A program made the translations under genes and the position numbers. Under the pieces are notes generated by a model. It was not told the DNA's origin. It did not search any database and worked only from the letters and a program-made list of their open reading frames with translations. A stretch of 35,071 nucleotides of DNA. It comes from an uncultured Acidimicrobiales bacterium (GTDB taxonomy: Bacteria > Actinomycetota > Acidimicrobiia > Acidimicrobiales > SHLQ01). Shown piece after piece: positions 23,654 through 31,606 of this stretch. The stretch lies in NCBI GenBank assembly GCA_937934655.1, contig CALGZB010000151.1:1-35071 (forward strand), given 5' to 3'. Each line of letters starts with the position of its first letter. Position 1 is the stretch's first letter.

Positions 23654-23745
23654 TTGACAGGAAACACTTGAAGACAATTGCTTAACAATTATTGAAACAA
23701 CTGCTTGTATATCGAAATATACTGAAGTATCTCTATAAAGGTAGA
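23654..23745 (+). promoter_or_regulatory. AT-rich promoter region of the Tad operon
   Basis: This stretch is far richer in A+T than its surroundings. It contains TTGACA (23654-23659), inverted repeats AATTG-cttaa-CAATT (23676-23690) and GTATAT-cgaa-ATATAC (23707-23722), and two good -10 candidates, TATACT (23718-23723) and TATAAA (23734-23739). Spacings to -35-like boxes are imperfect, so the actual start site is undecided. The rest of 23464-23787 holds only the operator candidates listed separately. Confidence 0.5.
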
Positions 23746-23787
23746 TCTGGACGTTTGTGACGACCGGCACGCCATAGAGGGGGAAAG

Positions 23788-24609
23788 TTGCGACGAGGTG
23801 AACACGCCATCGAGAGCGCTGGCACGAAAACGGATTTTGGTGAACAACCCGAATCCGCTTCCAATCGTAGTGCCGGTGCCACAAACCAGCGGATCATTCG
23901 ACCGTTCAAACCGTTACCGTCCGGCCGCGCAGTCGTCGGTGGCCTTCTGGTCACGCTTGCCGCTCTCGGGGCGTTCGTCGTCACGAGTCGAGATGTCGAA
24001 GATCTCCGAGTTCCCTACTTCGTCGCCGCCGCCGACCTCCCGCCCGGCCATGTTCTGACGAGCGATGATGTCCGGACCGAACTCATCGACCTGCCGCCAA
24101 CGCTTGCCGCATCTTCGGTTGCACAGACCCCCGGCACCAGCATTCTGGCTGACGAGGTAGTGGGATCAGTGCTGCTTGGCCCGCTGGGAGCGGGTGGTCT
24201 CCTGCAGCGGTCAGCGCTCACTCCCCCGGGTGTCCAAGGACAAGATGCGTCTGCCGTTGAGTTCAGCTTTACGCTCGCGAATGGCCGCACTCCCCGATCG
24301 CTCAGGCCAGGCGAGCACGTTGCCATGTTGTCGACAACCGGTCGAGACAACGACGCGGTCACCATCGTTGTGGTTGACGACGCCATCGTCACCGACTTCG
24401 TCATCGACAACGAGGGGTTTTCGAGTAATGGCGACGTGATCGTCACCCTGTCCATCAGCAGCTCCGACGACGTCCTCTCAGCGGTCAACGCGTCGCGAGC
24501 GACCGACGTGACCATTCTCCGCATCCCGGCCGACGGCAATCTCGTGCTGCCTGAGACAAGCGCCAAACCGGTTCAGGAAGCGAACGATGAGAAGTCCGAT
24601 GACAGCTGA
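23788..24609 (+). CDS. cpaB: CpaB/RcpC-like pilus assembly protein (SAF domain)
   Basis: 273 residues, first gene of the Tad operon. A hydrophilic N-terminus (about 1-45) leads into one membrane helix (GRAVVGGLLVTLAALGAFVV). A SAF domain follows (YFVAAADLPPGHVLTSDDV), as in CpaB/FlgA, and a beta-rich C-terminal part with LRPGEHVAML. In Gram-negatives CpaB works with the secretin. Here, with no secretin expected, it probably acts at the membrane or wall in pilus assembly. The TTG at 23788 has GAGGGGG just upstream. The gene overlaps the next one by 23 nt. Confidence 0.8.
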   Translation: MRRGEHAIESAGTKTDFGEQPESASNRSAGATNQRIIRPFKPLPSGRAVVGGLLVTLAALGAFVVTSRDVEDLRVPYFVAAADLPPGHVLTSDDVRTELIDLPPTLAASSVAQTPGTSILADEVVGSVLLGPLGAGGLLQRSALTPPGVQGQDASAVEFSFTLANGRTPRSLRPGEHVAMLSTTGRDNDAVTIVVVDDAIVTDFVIDNEGFSSNGDVIVTLSISSSDDVLSAVNASRATDVTILRIPADGNLVLPETSAKPVQEANDEKSDDS

Positions 24610-25921
24610 CCGATACGTCGTTATCGGCGTGGCGACCGCCCGCGCTGATTGGTTTCGATCGACGAGTCAATGGGCAACGTCATCGGCGCTTCCCATCGAG
24701 TTTCTTCGATGTGTCTCAGCGGAAGAAGCCCGGAGTCGCCTCCACTCGGGACGGCCTCACTCGGCGCTCCTGATCGACGAGCGAATCTCCGGACTCGACC
24801 GGGATCTCATTGCCACCGCCAAAGACCATGGATGTGCGGTAGTGGTGGTCACCGGCAAAGCACACACGCGCGACTGGATCGAGCTCGGGGCCGATGACGC
24901 CATCGACGCCTCCGAGTTCGATCGGAGCGGACTCCTCGAGGCCCTTCAACGAACCGCTGAGTCGGTGCCAGACGTGCAACCCCAATCCGCTCTCGAAGTT
25001 GCACCGCAAAAGGTTGCCACTTGGAGCGGGGCGATCGTGGCCGTCACTGGACCAGGCGGAACCGGGACGTCGTCGATTGCCATGGCCATTGCTCAGGGAC
25101 TTGGCAGCGACCCCCGGCAACACTCACTGGTTTGTCTCGCCGACCTCAAACTCGATGCGGAACTGGCGCTTCTGCATGACGCACGAGATGTCGTGCCCGG
25201 CCTTCAAGAACTCATCGACCTGCACCGCAGCGGGGTTCCCTCACGTTCCCAAGTTCAGGAGACTTGCTTTCGCGTCGAGAAACGCAACTACGACCTCCTT
25301 CTGGGGCTTCGAAACCACCGAGACTGGACAATTCTCCGCCGGAGAAGCACCGAGGTCGCTATCTCCGGACTGACGCGTTCGTATCGCCACGTCGTCGCAG
25401 ACGTCGATCTTGATGTCGAAGGCGAAGACGAAACCGGCTCGATCGACGTCGAAGACCGCAACACCCTGGCCCGAGTCACGTTGGCCCGTGCAGACATAAC
25501 CATCGTCGTTAGCGAGGGTTCAATGAAGGGCCTTTTCGGACTCACCCGAGCGATCCAACGACTTACAAGCTTCGGTATCGATCCGTCCTCCATCGTTCCG
25601 GTCATCAACCATGCACCGCGCCGAGTCCGACGCAGAGCCGAGCTCGTTTCGAGCTTCACCGACCTACTCCCAACCGAACTCGCCGAGACCACCAGCTCGC
25701 CGATTCTCGTCCCTCATAAGCGGACCGTCGTCGACGCGACTCGCGATGTCACCCCGCTTCCGTCCACGTTGGTGAAACCGCTGACCACGGAGGTGCTGGC
25801 TCGACTCGAGTCGCGTGCCGCCCGGTCCGGCCAGCGCTCGCACCCAGCAGACGAACCGGTGCCAGTGACCCCCGGGAGCCTCGGCACCTTCTACGAACCA
25901 TCGAATAGAGCCACCCCGTGA
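24587..25921 (+). CDS. TadZ/CpaE-like pilus localisation ATPase, degenerate P-loop
   Basis: 444 residues. The N-terminal 120 residues resemble an atypical receiver (SALLIDERISGLDRDLIAT, DDAIDASEF). A ParA/MinD-type domain follows (about 150-400) with FTDLLPTELAET near its end. The P-loop reads GPGGTGTSSIA, so both signature lysines of the deviant Walker A (KGGxGKT) are missing. TadZ proteins are known for atypical Walker motifs and serve to place the pilus machinery at a cell pole. ATG 24587 has AGGAAG 6 nt upstream; ATG 24599 is an alternative. The stop overlaps the tadA GTG by 4 bp. ATP binding is doubtful from sequence. Confidence 0.8.
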   Translation: MRSPMTADRYVVIGVATARADWFRSTSQWATSSALPIEFLRCVSAEEARSRLHSGRPHSALLIDERISGLDRDLIATAKDHGCAVVVVTGKAHTRDWIELGADDAIDASEFDRSGLLEALQRTAESVPDVQPQSALEVAPQKVATWSGAIVAVTGPGGTGTSSIAMAIAQGLGSDPRQHSLVCLADLKLDAELALLHDARDVVPGLQELIDLHRSGVPSRSQVQETCFRVEKRNYDLLLGLRNHRDWTILRRRSTEVAISGLTRSYRHVVADVDLDVEGEDETGSIDVEDRNTLARVTLARADITIVVSEGSMKGLFGLTRAIQRLTSFGIDPSSIVPVINHAPRRVRRRAELVSSFTDLLPTELAETTSSPILVPHKRTVVDATRDVTPLPSTLVKPLTTEVLARLESRAARSGQRSHPADEPVPVTPGSLGTFYEPSNRATP

Positions 25922-27225
25922 CCCTTCTCGAACCCGAACTTTCGCCGCTCTTAGCCGTAGAAGATGCCGTGCAGCTCCAGGCAAAGGAACGGCAACTCGA
26001 CGTCGGCGAACCCGGCGCTGATCAGCAACTACGCGAGTTGATCGCCTCCGAGATCGAGCGTTGGAGCATTGACTTCCGCCGAGGCATCCGCCCGTTCGAC
26101 CTCGCGGACCCAGATCTCGTTGCCGAACGAGCATTCCGCAACATCGCCGGATACGGCCCCCTCGCACCGCTCCTAGCCGACGATGACGTCTGGGAAATCA
26201 TGGTCAACGGGCCCGATGCGATCTTCGTGAAGAGACACAAGGGGGAGAGCGGCTACCACCACGAGTCCTTTCACGACGACGCGCATATCGAACGGACGCT
26301 TACAAAGGTGCTCAATGATGCGAGCGGCTCGCATCGAAAGCTCGACCCATCTGAGGGTCTTCAGGACGCGCAACTCGATAGCGGGGCGCGGCTCCATATT
26401 GTTCACCGTGACATCGCCCACGGCGGACATCTCATGGTGAACATCCGCAAATTTACCGGCGTGGCGTATCGGCGACTCGACCAGCTCGTCGACTCTGGGT
26501 CGATGACGCCAGCGGTCGCTGCATTTCTGGCCGAGTGCGTACAGGCTCGCCAAACCATTGTGTTCGCCGGGGCTCCGGGAAGCGGCAAGACCACCCTGCT
26601 CTCTTGCTGCGCCGCTGAACTCGATCCGTCGCTTCGTGTTGTCGTCGCTGAAGAGGTCTTTGAAGCTGATGTGCCTCTGCCGAACGTCGCCAGCATGCAG
26701 ACCCGTGCACCGCGGGCCGATCGCCCGGGAGTCGACCTTCGCAAACTCGTTGCGGGCTTCCTTCGCATGGCTCCCGATATTGCGATCGTCGGCGAGGTTC
26801 GTGATCAAGAGGCGCTCCCGCTGCTCCTCACATTGTCGAGCGGCGTCAAGGGATACACCACTATCCATGCTGGTTCGGCCCGTCAAGCCTTGTCTCGCCT
26901 GAGATTCATCGCTCAACTCGCCGAAACAAGCAACGAGATTCCCATGTCGGCGCTCAACAATCTTGTGAGCGAGGCAGTCGACGTTGTCGTGCATTGCGTA
27001 CGGACGCCAGATGGCCCTGTGGTGAGTGAGGTTGTTTGTGTCGAAGATCAAGCAGCCGGCCCGGACGCGACCTCCTTTACGATCACCGATGTCTTCGCAC
27101 GCACCGGGCCAAACGATGCCCTCGTTTGGAGCGGCTCGATACCCGAACGGGTAGGAGATGCTCTCAAGGCCTCAGGTACCGATGTCCGCGACCTGCTCGA
27201 CGTAGATTCGGCCGAGCGTTCGTGA
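25918..27225 (+). CDS. tadA: Tad pilus assembly ATPase TadA/CpaF
   Basis: A 435-residue secretion ATPase that powers pilin export and assembly from the cytoplasmic face. An N-terminal helical domain includes NIAGYGPLAPLLADDDVWEIMVNGP. Walker A GAPGSGKTT is at 218-226, the Asp-box/Walker B region has MAPDIAIVGEVRDQEAL, and the His box has YTTIHAGSARQAL. All of these are typical of the CpaF branch of type II/IV ATPases. The GTG start overlaps the tadZ stop, and its own stop overlaps tadB (GTGA). Confidence 0.95.
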   Translation: MTLLEPELSPLLAVEDAVQLQAKERQLDVGEPGADQQLRELIASEIERWSIDFRRGIRPFDLADPDLVAERAFRNIAGYGPLAPLLADDDVWEIMVNGPDAIFVKRHKGESGYHHESFHDDAHIERTLTKVLNDASGSHRKLDPSEGLQDAQLDSGARLHIVHRDIAHGGHLMVNIRKFTGVAYRRLDQLVDSGSMTPAVAAFLAECVQARQTIVFAGAPGSGKTTLLSCCAAELDPSLRVVVAEEVFEADVPLPNVASMQTRAPRADRPGVDLRKLVAGFLRMAPDIAIVGEVRDQEALPLLLTLSSGVKGYTTIHAGSARQALSRLRFIAQLAETSNEIPMSALNNLVSEAVDVVVHCVRTPDGPVVSEVVCVEDQAAGPDATSFTITDVFARTGPNDALVWSGSIPERVGDALKASGTDVRDLLDVDSAERS

Positions 27226-28109
27226 CCCGTCTTGCAATCGCCTTGATCGCGTCAACCGGCGTGTACTACCTGTACACCGCGCTCTTCTTTGGGTGGCGAC
27301 AGTTGGGCATTGCTCCCAAGGCCGTCGATAGCAACGTGAAGCCACGACCCACGTTCGAGCATTGGCTCATCCAAGCCGGACTCGACGATGTGAATCGCAG
27401 TGAGTTTGTCGCCGTCGTGGGGGCACTTGCATCATTCGGTGCGGCAATTGCGTACGCCCTCTTTGGCGGCGTTCTCCCGGCTCTGGGCGCGGCGCTCTTT
27501 GGTGCAAGCTTCCCGCTGGCTTCATATCGACAACGGCGCCGGGTTCGGCGCGATAGAGCCCGCGACGCCTGGCCCCGGATGCTCGAAGAGATCCGGCTTC
27601 TTACCTCTTCGGTTGGCCGATCGGTGCCGCAGGCGCTTTTCGAGGTCGGCCAGCGCGCGCCTGCCGAGATGCAGTCGGCATTCAAGGCGGGGCACCGCGA
27701 GTGGCTGCTGTCGACTGACTTTGAAAAGACTATCGCTGTGCTGAAATCCCGGCTTGCTGATGCAACCGCAGACGTCACCTTCGAAACTCTTCTCATCGCA
27801 CACGAACTCGGCGGCAGCGACCTTGGCCGACGGTTGGATTCGCTCATTGAAGACCGCATTCAGGACACGCAGGGTCGCAAGGATGCCGAGAGTCGGCAGG
27901 CGGGTGCCAGGTTCGCGCGGTTCTTTGTACTGATCGTCCCAATCGGTATGGCACTTGCGGGAATGTCCATCGGCAATGGCCGGGCCGCATATCAGGGCGC
28001 AACCGGTCAGCTCGTCGTGCTGGCCGCGCTCGCAATGATTGTCGGGTGCTGGTTCTGGGCAGGCCGGGTCATGCGCCTCCCCGAAGAACGGCGGGTGTTT
28101 ACCACATGA
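27222..28109 (+). CDS. tadB: Tad inner-membrane platform protein TadB
   Basis: 295 residues from the GTG at 27222, which overlaps the tadA stop. The T2SSF (GspF) domain, about 150-270, has LEEIRLLTSSVGRSVPQALFEV and LLIAHELGGSDLGRRLDSL. Hydrophobic segments are near 1-25, 65-105, 230-255 and 265-285. It forms the membrane platform with TadC, on which the ATPase acts. An upstream extension to 27036 runs inside tadA and is not supported. Confidence 0.9.
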   Translation: MTRLAIALIASTGVYYLYTALFFGWRQLGIAPKAVDSNVKPRPTFEHWLIQAGLDDVNRSEFVAVVGALASFGAAIAYALFGGVLPALGAALFGASFPLASYRQRRRVRRDRARDAWPRMLEEIRLLTSSVGRSVPQALFEVGQRAPAEMQSAFKAGHREWLLSTDFEKTIAVLKSRLADATADVTFETLLIAHELGGSDLGRRLDSLIEDRIQDTQGRKDAESRQAGARFARFFVLIVPIGMALAGMSIGNGRAAYQGATGQLVVLAALAMIVGCWFWAGRVMRLPEERRVFTT

Positions 28110-29017
28110 CCATTCGTCTCCTCTTCCTTCTGACCATCGTCTGCTGGTTGGGTGCAACGCTCCTTCTCGCCGAGCTCCGACCGTTTAGCCGACGGCCCCT
28201 CACCGATCGTCTTTCGCCGTATGTCGCTGGCGGCATGGCGAGGCCGAGCACCGCCGGAATGTTCTCGGTCGGATCATTTCGAGATGTTGTAGCGCCGCTA
28301 TCGCGCTCTGTCGGAGAGAGAGTCGCCAAGATGTTCGGCGTTAGCGAGGAACTCGCTGTGCGGCTTGAACGAGTCCACTCGCCTGTTTCATCGACCGAGT
28401 ACCGAGTGCAACAAGTCGGATGGAGCGTTGCGGTTCTGATCGTCGGCACCATCGTTGCAACAGTGCTGCAGGTTCCGCCGGCAGCTTTAGCTCTCGTTCT
28501 CGTCGGCACTCCGGTCCTGGTTTTCCTCGTGATGGAACAGCGCATTGCCGCAGCATCAGACCAGTGGAAGCGCCGGGTTTTTCTCGAGCTGCCGGTTGTG
28601 GCTGAACAGTTGGGCATGCTTCTTGGGTCGGGCTACTCCCTTGGCGGCGCAGTCAACCGACTCGCCGACCGTGGCGATGGGGCAACAGCGAAAGACCTCC
28701 TCCGAGTACGTCGCCGGACCCGCCAAGGACTGAGTGACGTCGAGGCGCTCAGGGAGTGGGCACATCTCGCTGACCAACCAGCCGTCGACCGGTTGGTAAG
28801 TGTCCTTGCACTCAATAGCGATGCAACCGACCTGGGCCGCCTCGTCGGCGAAGAAGCTCGGTCGATTCGGCGCGATGTCCAACGGGAGCTCATCGAGAGC
28901 ATCGAGCGTCGGACACAACAGGTCTGGATTCCGGTGACCATCGCAACGCTCATTCCGGGCGTGATGTTGATGCTTGTCCCCTTCATCGATGCCCTGTCGG
29001 TTTTCTCCGGCAGTTAG
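28106..29017 (+). CDS. tadC: Tad inner-membrane platform protein TadC
   Basis: 303 residues from the ATG at 28106, overlapping the tadB stop as ATGA. An N-terminal helix (LLFLLTIVCWLGATLLL) is followed by a paired hydrophobic region (about 110-150). The T2SSF domain (about 165-280) has VFLELPVVAEQLGMLLGSG and RLVSVLALNSDATDLG, and a final helix (ATLIPGVMLMLVPFIDAL). It partners TadB. A 44-bp gap then separates it from the pilin gene, the only real gap in the operon. Confidence 0.9.
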   Translation: MTIRLLFLLTIVCWLGATLLLAELRPFSRRPLTDRLSPYVAGGMARPSTAGMFSVGSFRDVVAPLSRSVGERVAKMFGVSEELAVRLERVHSPVSSTEYRVQQVGWSVAVLIVGTIVATVLQVPPAALALVLVGTPVLVFLVMEQRIAAASDQWKRRVFLELPVVAEQLGMLLGSGYSLGGAVNRLADRGDGATAKDLLRVRRRTRQGLSDVEALREWAHLADQPAVDRLVSVLALNSDATDLGRLVGEEARSIRRDVQRELIESIERRTQQVWIPVTIATLIPGVMLMLVPFIDALSVFSGS

Positions 29018-29061
29018 CCAATCTCCAACTCATTCGAAAATGAAAGAAAGCGGTAACGACC

Positions 29062-29283
29062 ATGAAAAACCAAAAAGCTCTGCGACTTGCGACAGCGTTG
29101 ATGATCGCAAAGGACGACGCCATTGAGCGCTCACACGATGATCGGGGCGAAGGCGTCATTTCGATGGCCCTAGCGATTCTTATCGTCGCGTTTCTGGGTG
29201 TTGCGGCCTGGCTCGCCTTCAAGGGGATCCTCGACGACAGCGCCGACAATGTGAAGACCCAGGTCAATCAGATTGGCGGCTAG
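29062..29283 (+). CDS. Short Flp-type pilin candidate
   Basis: 73 residues. A 28-residue polar, charged leader ends in DDRGEG. One hydrophobic helix (VISMALAILIVAFLGVAAW) and a short polar tail (KTQVNQIGG) follow. Size, position right after tadC and the Gly-Glu border match class III (Flp) prepilins, cleaved by a TadV/CpaA peptidase, but the usual GxxxxEY motif is not intact. A weak GAAAG precedes the ATG. It is the best candidate for the major pilin in this operon. The stop overlaps the next frame by 11 nt. Confidence 0.75.
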   Translation: MKNQKALRLATALMIAKDDAIERSHDDRGEGVISMALAILIVAFLGVAAWLAFKGILDDSADNVKTQVNQIGG

Positions 29284-29701
29284 TCGACGCTTGCCGCTGG
29301 GGTCCAAGGACCGCGGCGCCGGACTTTTCTCAATGGTGTTCGGGATCGCGATGTTCCTCGTACTTCTGCTCTTTGGGGTTCAGGTGATCTTTAGCCTCTA
29401 TGCCCGTTCGGTCGTCACGAGCGTCGCCTATGAGGGAGCTCGGACGGTCGCCGGATTCGACGCGTCCGAGCGGCGGGCAGCAGCAACGGGCACGGTGACC
29501 GGTCAGATGCGATCGAGACTCGGCCAGTTTGGCGAGGAACGGCTGCACGTCGAGTGGAACCTCTCAAACCCAGACGTCGTCGTACTTCGGGTCACCGCTG
29601 AGCTCCCAACGCTCCTGCCGCTCTTGGCCGGGGATGGTTCAGCGCTGTCGACTATCGACCGGAGCTTTGAGATCAGGACCGAGGAATTCAAAAGCCCATG
29701 A
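29273..29701 (+). CDS. TadE-like pseudopilin
   Basis: 142 residues from a TTG at 29273; a TTG at 29291 is an alternative. A basic leader ends in KDRGAG, and one hydrophobic helix follows (LFSMVFGIAMFLVLLLFGVQVIF). The TadE-type AYEGARTVAGFDASERRAAA pattern comes next, then a small beta-rich C-terminal part. TadE proteins are minor pilins needed for pilus biogenesis. The stop overlaps the next ATG (ATGATG). Confidence 0.8.
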   Translation: MAASRRLPLGSKDRGAGLFSMVFGIAMFLVLLLFGVQVIFSLYARSVVTSVAYEGARTVAGFDASERRAAATGTVTGQMRSRLGQFGEERLHVEWNLSNPDVVVLRVTAELPTLLPLLAGDGSALSTIDRSFEIRTEEFKSP

Positions 29702-30174
29702 TGCAGATCCGACGATCGATACGAAGGCGCCTTCCACGATGGCGAGATGACCGCGGAGTCGCTGGCGGCATCGAGGCCCTGCCGTTTGGCTTCCTCGTTT
29801 TCGTTGTCGGGACACTTCTTATCGTCAATGCGTGGGCCGTTGTCGACGCAAAGCTCGCCGTCACCGCCGCATCACGCGAGGGAGTCCGAGTGTTTGTCGA
29901 GAGCGACGAGGGCGTCGCCGCAGCGTCGGCGAACTCGCGTGCGGGTCAGGCGCTCGCCGCATTCGGACGTTCCGACGGTCGTGGAGTCGTGGGTCCAGTG
30001 GTCCCGGACGGAGCGTTTGCTCGTTGCAACCGGGTGTCGATGGAGGTCACCTACGAGGTCCCGGCGATAACCCTGCCGTGGATCGGCGGATTCGGTGAGT
30101 CGATCACCGTGAGATCGGTGCACTCAGAGATCATTGATCCCTACCGCGACGGCGTGCCCGAGGGAGCGTGCTGA
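29698..30174 (+). CDS. Second TadE/TadF-like pseudopilin
   Basis: 158 residues. A leader rich in Arg (MMQIRRSIRRRLPRWR) ends in DDRGVAGGIE. One helix follows (PFGFLVFVVGTLLIVNAW), then AASREGVRVFVES, the TadE-type post-helix pattern. A beta-rich part has a single Cys near 110 and a terminal Cys. GIE after the leader fits the Gly plus Glu+5 rule of class III prepilins less exactly. It is coupled to both neighbours by overlapping stop/start codons. Confidence 0.8.
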   Translation: MMQIRRSIRRRLPRWRDDRGVAGGIEALPFGFLVFVVGTLLIVNAWAVVDAKLAVTAASREGVRVFVESDEGVAAASANSRAGQALAAFGRSDGRGVVGPVVPDGAFARCNRVSMEVTYEVPAITLPWIGGFGESITVRSVHSEIIDPYRDGVPEGAC

Positions 30175-30590
30175 TGATCCCGGCCAGACCTTTTGATGAT
30201 CGTGGTTCGGTGCTGATGTTCATGCCGGCCGCAGTGCTGATCTTGATCGTGCTTGGAGCGTTGGCCGTCGATTTCACGGCGGTCCACCTTCGCCAAAGAG
30301 AATTGGAGAACGCTGCCGACGCGGCAGCCAACGATGCAGCGGCCGCCGCAGTGGATCAAACCGTGCTCCGAAGCACCGGCGAGGTCGTGCTGGACCCGAC
30401 ACTTGCGCGTCAAGTCATCGCTGCATCCGTCGGCACACGAAACCTTGAGGGCGCCGCTATTTCCGATGCATCGACCAACGAAAACCAGGTCAGCGTCACC
30501 CTCACCATGGAAGTCGAATACATCTTCGGCAAAGCCCTCGGCCTTTCTGGCACCCAGGTGACGGCGACTGGAGCGGCGCTTCTCGAATAA
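30174..30590 (+). CDS. TadG-like (TadE/G N-terminal domain) protein, short form
   Basis: 138 residues from the ATG at 30174, which overlaps the previous stop (TGATG) and has GGGAG about 7 nt upstream; a GTG at 30168 is too close to that site. A leader ends in DDRGSV. The helix (LMFMPAAVLILIVLGALAVDF) and the hallmark RELENAADAAANDAAAAAV follow. TadG proteins usually carry a long C-terminal (often VWA) region; here only about 85 residues follow, so this is a short form. It is the last gene of the operon. Confidence 0.8.
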   Translation: MIPARPFDDRGSVLMFMPAAVLILIVLGALAVDFTAVHLRQRELENAADAAANDAAAAAVDQTVLRSTGEVVLDPTLARQVIAASVGTRNLEGAAISDASTNENQVSVTLTMEVEYIFGKALGLSGTQVTATGAALLE

Positions 30591-30602
30591 GCGGCGGCCG
30601 CT
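30590..30602 (+). terminator. Weak hairpin at the end of the Tad operon
   Basis: AGCGGC-G-GCCGCT is a perfect 6-bp inverted repeat with a 1-nt centre overlapping the stop codon of the last gene, followed by CTTTG. The loop is too tight for a classical terminator. Confidence 0.25.
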
Positions 30603-30604
30603 CT

Positions 30605-30633
30605 TTGAGATTGAAACACACTGTCAGTACTCT
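30605..30633 (+). promoter_or_regulatory. Promoter of the SGNH-like gene, probably leaderless
   Basis: TTGAGA (30605-30610), a 17-nt spacer, then TACTCT (30628-30633), ending 7 nt before ATG 30641. The layout predicts transcription starting at or next to the A of the ATG, and no Shine-Dalgarno is present. Confidence 0.5.
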
Positions 30634-30640
30634 TCGACGC

Positions 30641-31606
30641 ATGAAAGGCACGGATGGGCATCAAATGGGTTGGGGGGATCTTCTCCGAACGTGTGCGGTT
30701 GCTATCGCGATTCTTATGCTCTCAACCATGCTGGTGTCGATTCCCTCCGCCGATGCCGCGCCGCCACCCGAGACCGGCAACCGGATCTTGGTCTTGCATG
30801 ACTCGGTCGTAAACTCGGCTCGAGACCCGATCATCAATGCCTTTCCGAACCGGCAGGTCGAGTTCGTTGGGATAGGCGGGCTGCGAGTTGCCGGTGCCAT
30901 CGAACTCCTGGAGCAACATCCAGAGTTGGTCACAAGCGACGTCATCGTCGAGCTCGGAACCAACTACGCCAACAACTCCAGAGTGTTCCGGCGAGACCTC
31001 GACAAACTCATGAAACTCTTGGCCGATGCAAACCATGTGCTCTGGCTCCAACCATCGCGCTTCCGTCCAGCCATTTCTGCGCCGAGAAAGATCATCCGCA
31101 AAGCCGCCCACCGCTACAGCAACCTTCAGGTCGTCGATTGGGGTGCCGAAACAGCCCGAAACAGGCACTACACCCGCGCCGATGGTATTCACCTCGAAGG
31201 AAGCGGACCCCAAGCGCTTGCCGATTTCATGGCCGACCACCTCACCGGCAAGGTTGCATGGAACCGCATCCCCGAAGGCAAGCTTGCCCGGCTAAAGGTC
31301 AACCAAGCCGACATCCGCGCTGGCGAGCGCGCCCCTCGCGTGCAAGTAAAGGGGTGGGCCTATGACCCCGACCTGCAATCCAACTCGTGGGTTCGCTTTA
31401 CCATCGACGGAAAATCAGTCCGGCCATCACAACCCACCCACATATCCAAACCCGGGTTAGCCGATCGCCTCGAACACCCCAACGACCGGGTGGGTTTCGA
31501 CCGCGTTATCCGCCTCAAGCGCGGCACCCACAGACTGTGCATCGAGGTCAACAACTTCGATGGCATGAAACCGGTGCAGCTATCGTGCCGCAAGGTGGTC
31601 GTCTAG
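30641..31606 (+). CDS. Exported SGNH-hydrolase-like protein
   Basis: 321 residues from the ATG at 30641. A signal sequence (LLRTCAVAIAILMLSTMLV, AxA near ADA) is followed by an SGNH-like domain (about 45-210). Block I reads VLHDSV (Asp-Ser kept, the Gly of GDS replaced by His). Block III is VELGTNYAN, and block V DGIHLEGSG supplies the Asp/His. The C-terminal domain (about 235-320, VKGWAYDPDLQSNSWVRFTI) is beta-rich and of a kind often found in actinobacterial exported proteins. Enzymes of this fold de-esterify sugars or lipids; the substrate is unknown. ATG 30665 is an alternative start. Its TAG abuts the TAG of the convergent Rieske gene (TAGCTA). Confidence 0.75.
   Translation: MKGTDGHQMGWGDLLRTCAVAIAILMLSTMLVSIPSADAAPPPETGNRILVLHDSVVNSARDPIINAFPNRQVEFVGIGGLRVAGAIELLEQHPELVTSDVIVELGTNYANNSRVFRRDLDKLMKLLADANHVLWLQPSRFRPAISAPRKIIRKAAHRYSNLQVVDWGAETARNRHYTRADGIHLEGSGPQALADFMADHLTGKVAWNRIPEGKLARLKVNQADIRAGERAPRVQVKGWAYDPDLQSNSWVRFTIDGKSVRPSQPTHISKPGLADRLEHPNDRVGFDRVIRLKRGTHRLCIEVNNFDGMKPVQLSCRKVVV

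Noticed and set aside
23464-23688. N-terminal extension of the helix-turn-helix protein
   Set aside because: It would cover the repeats and AT-rich promoter region and looks unlike protein sequence.
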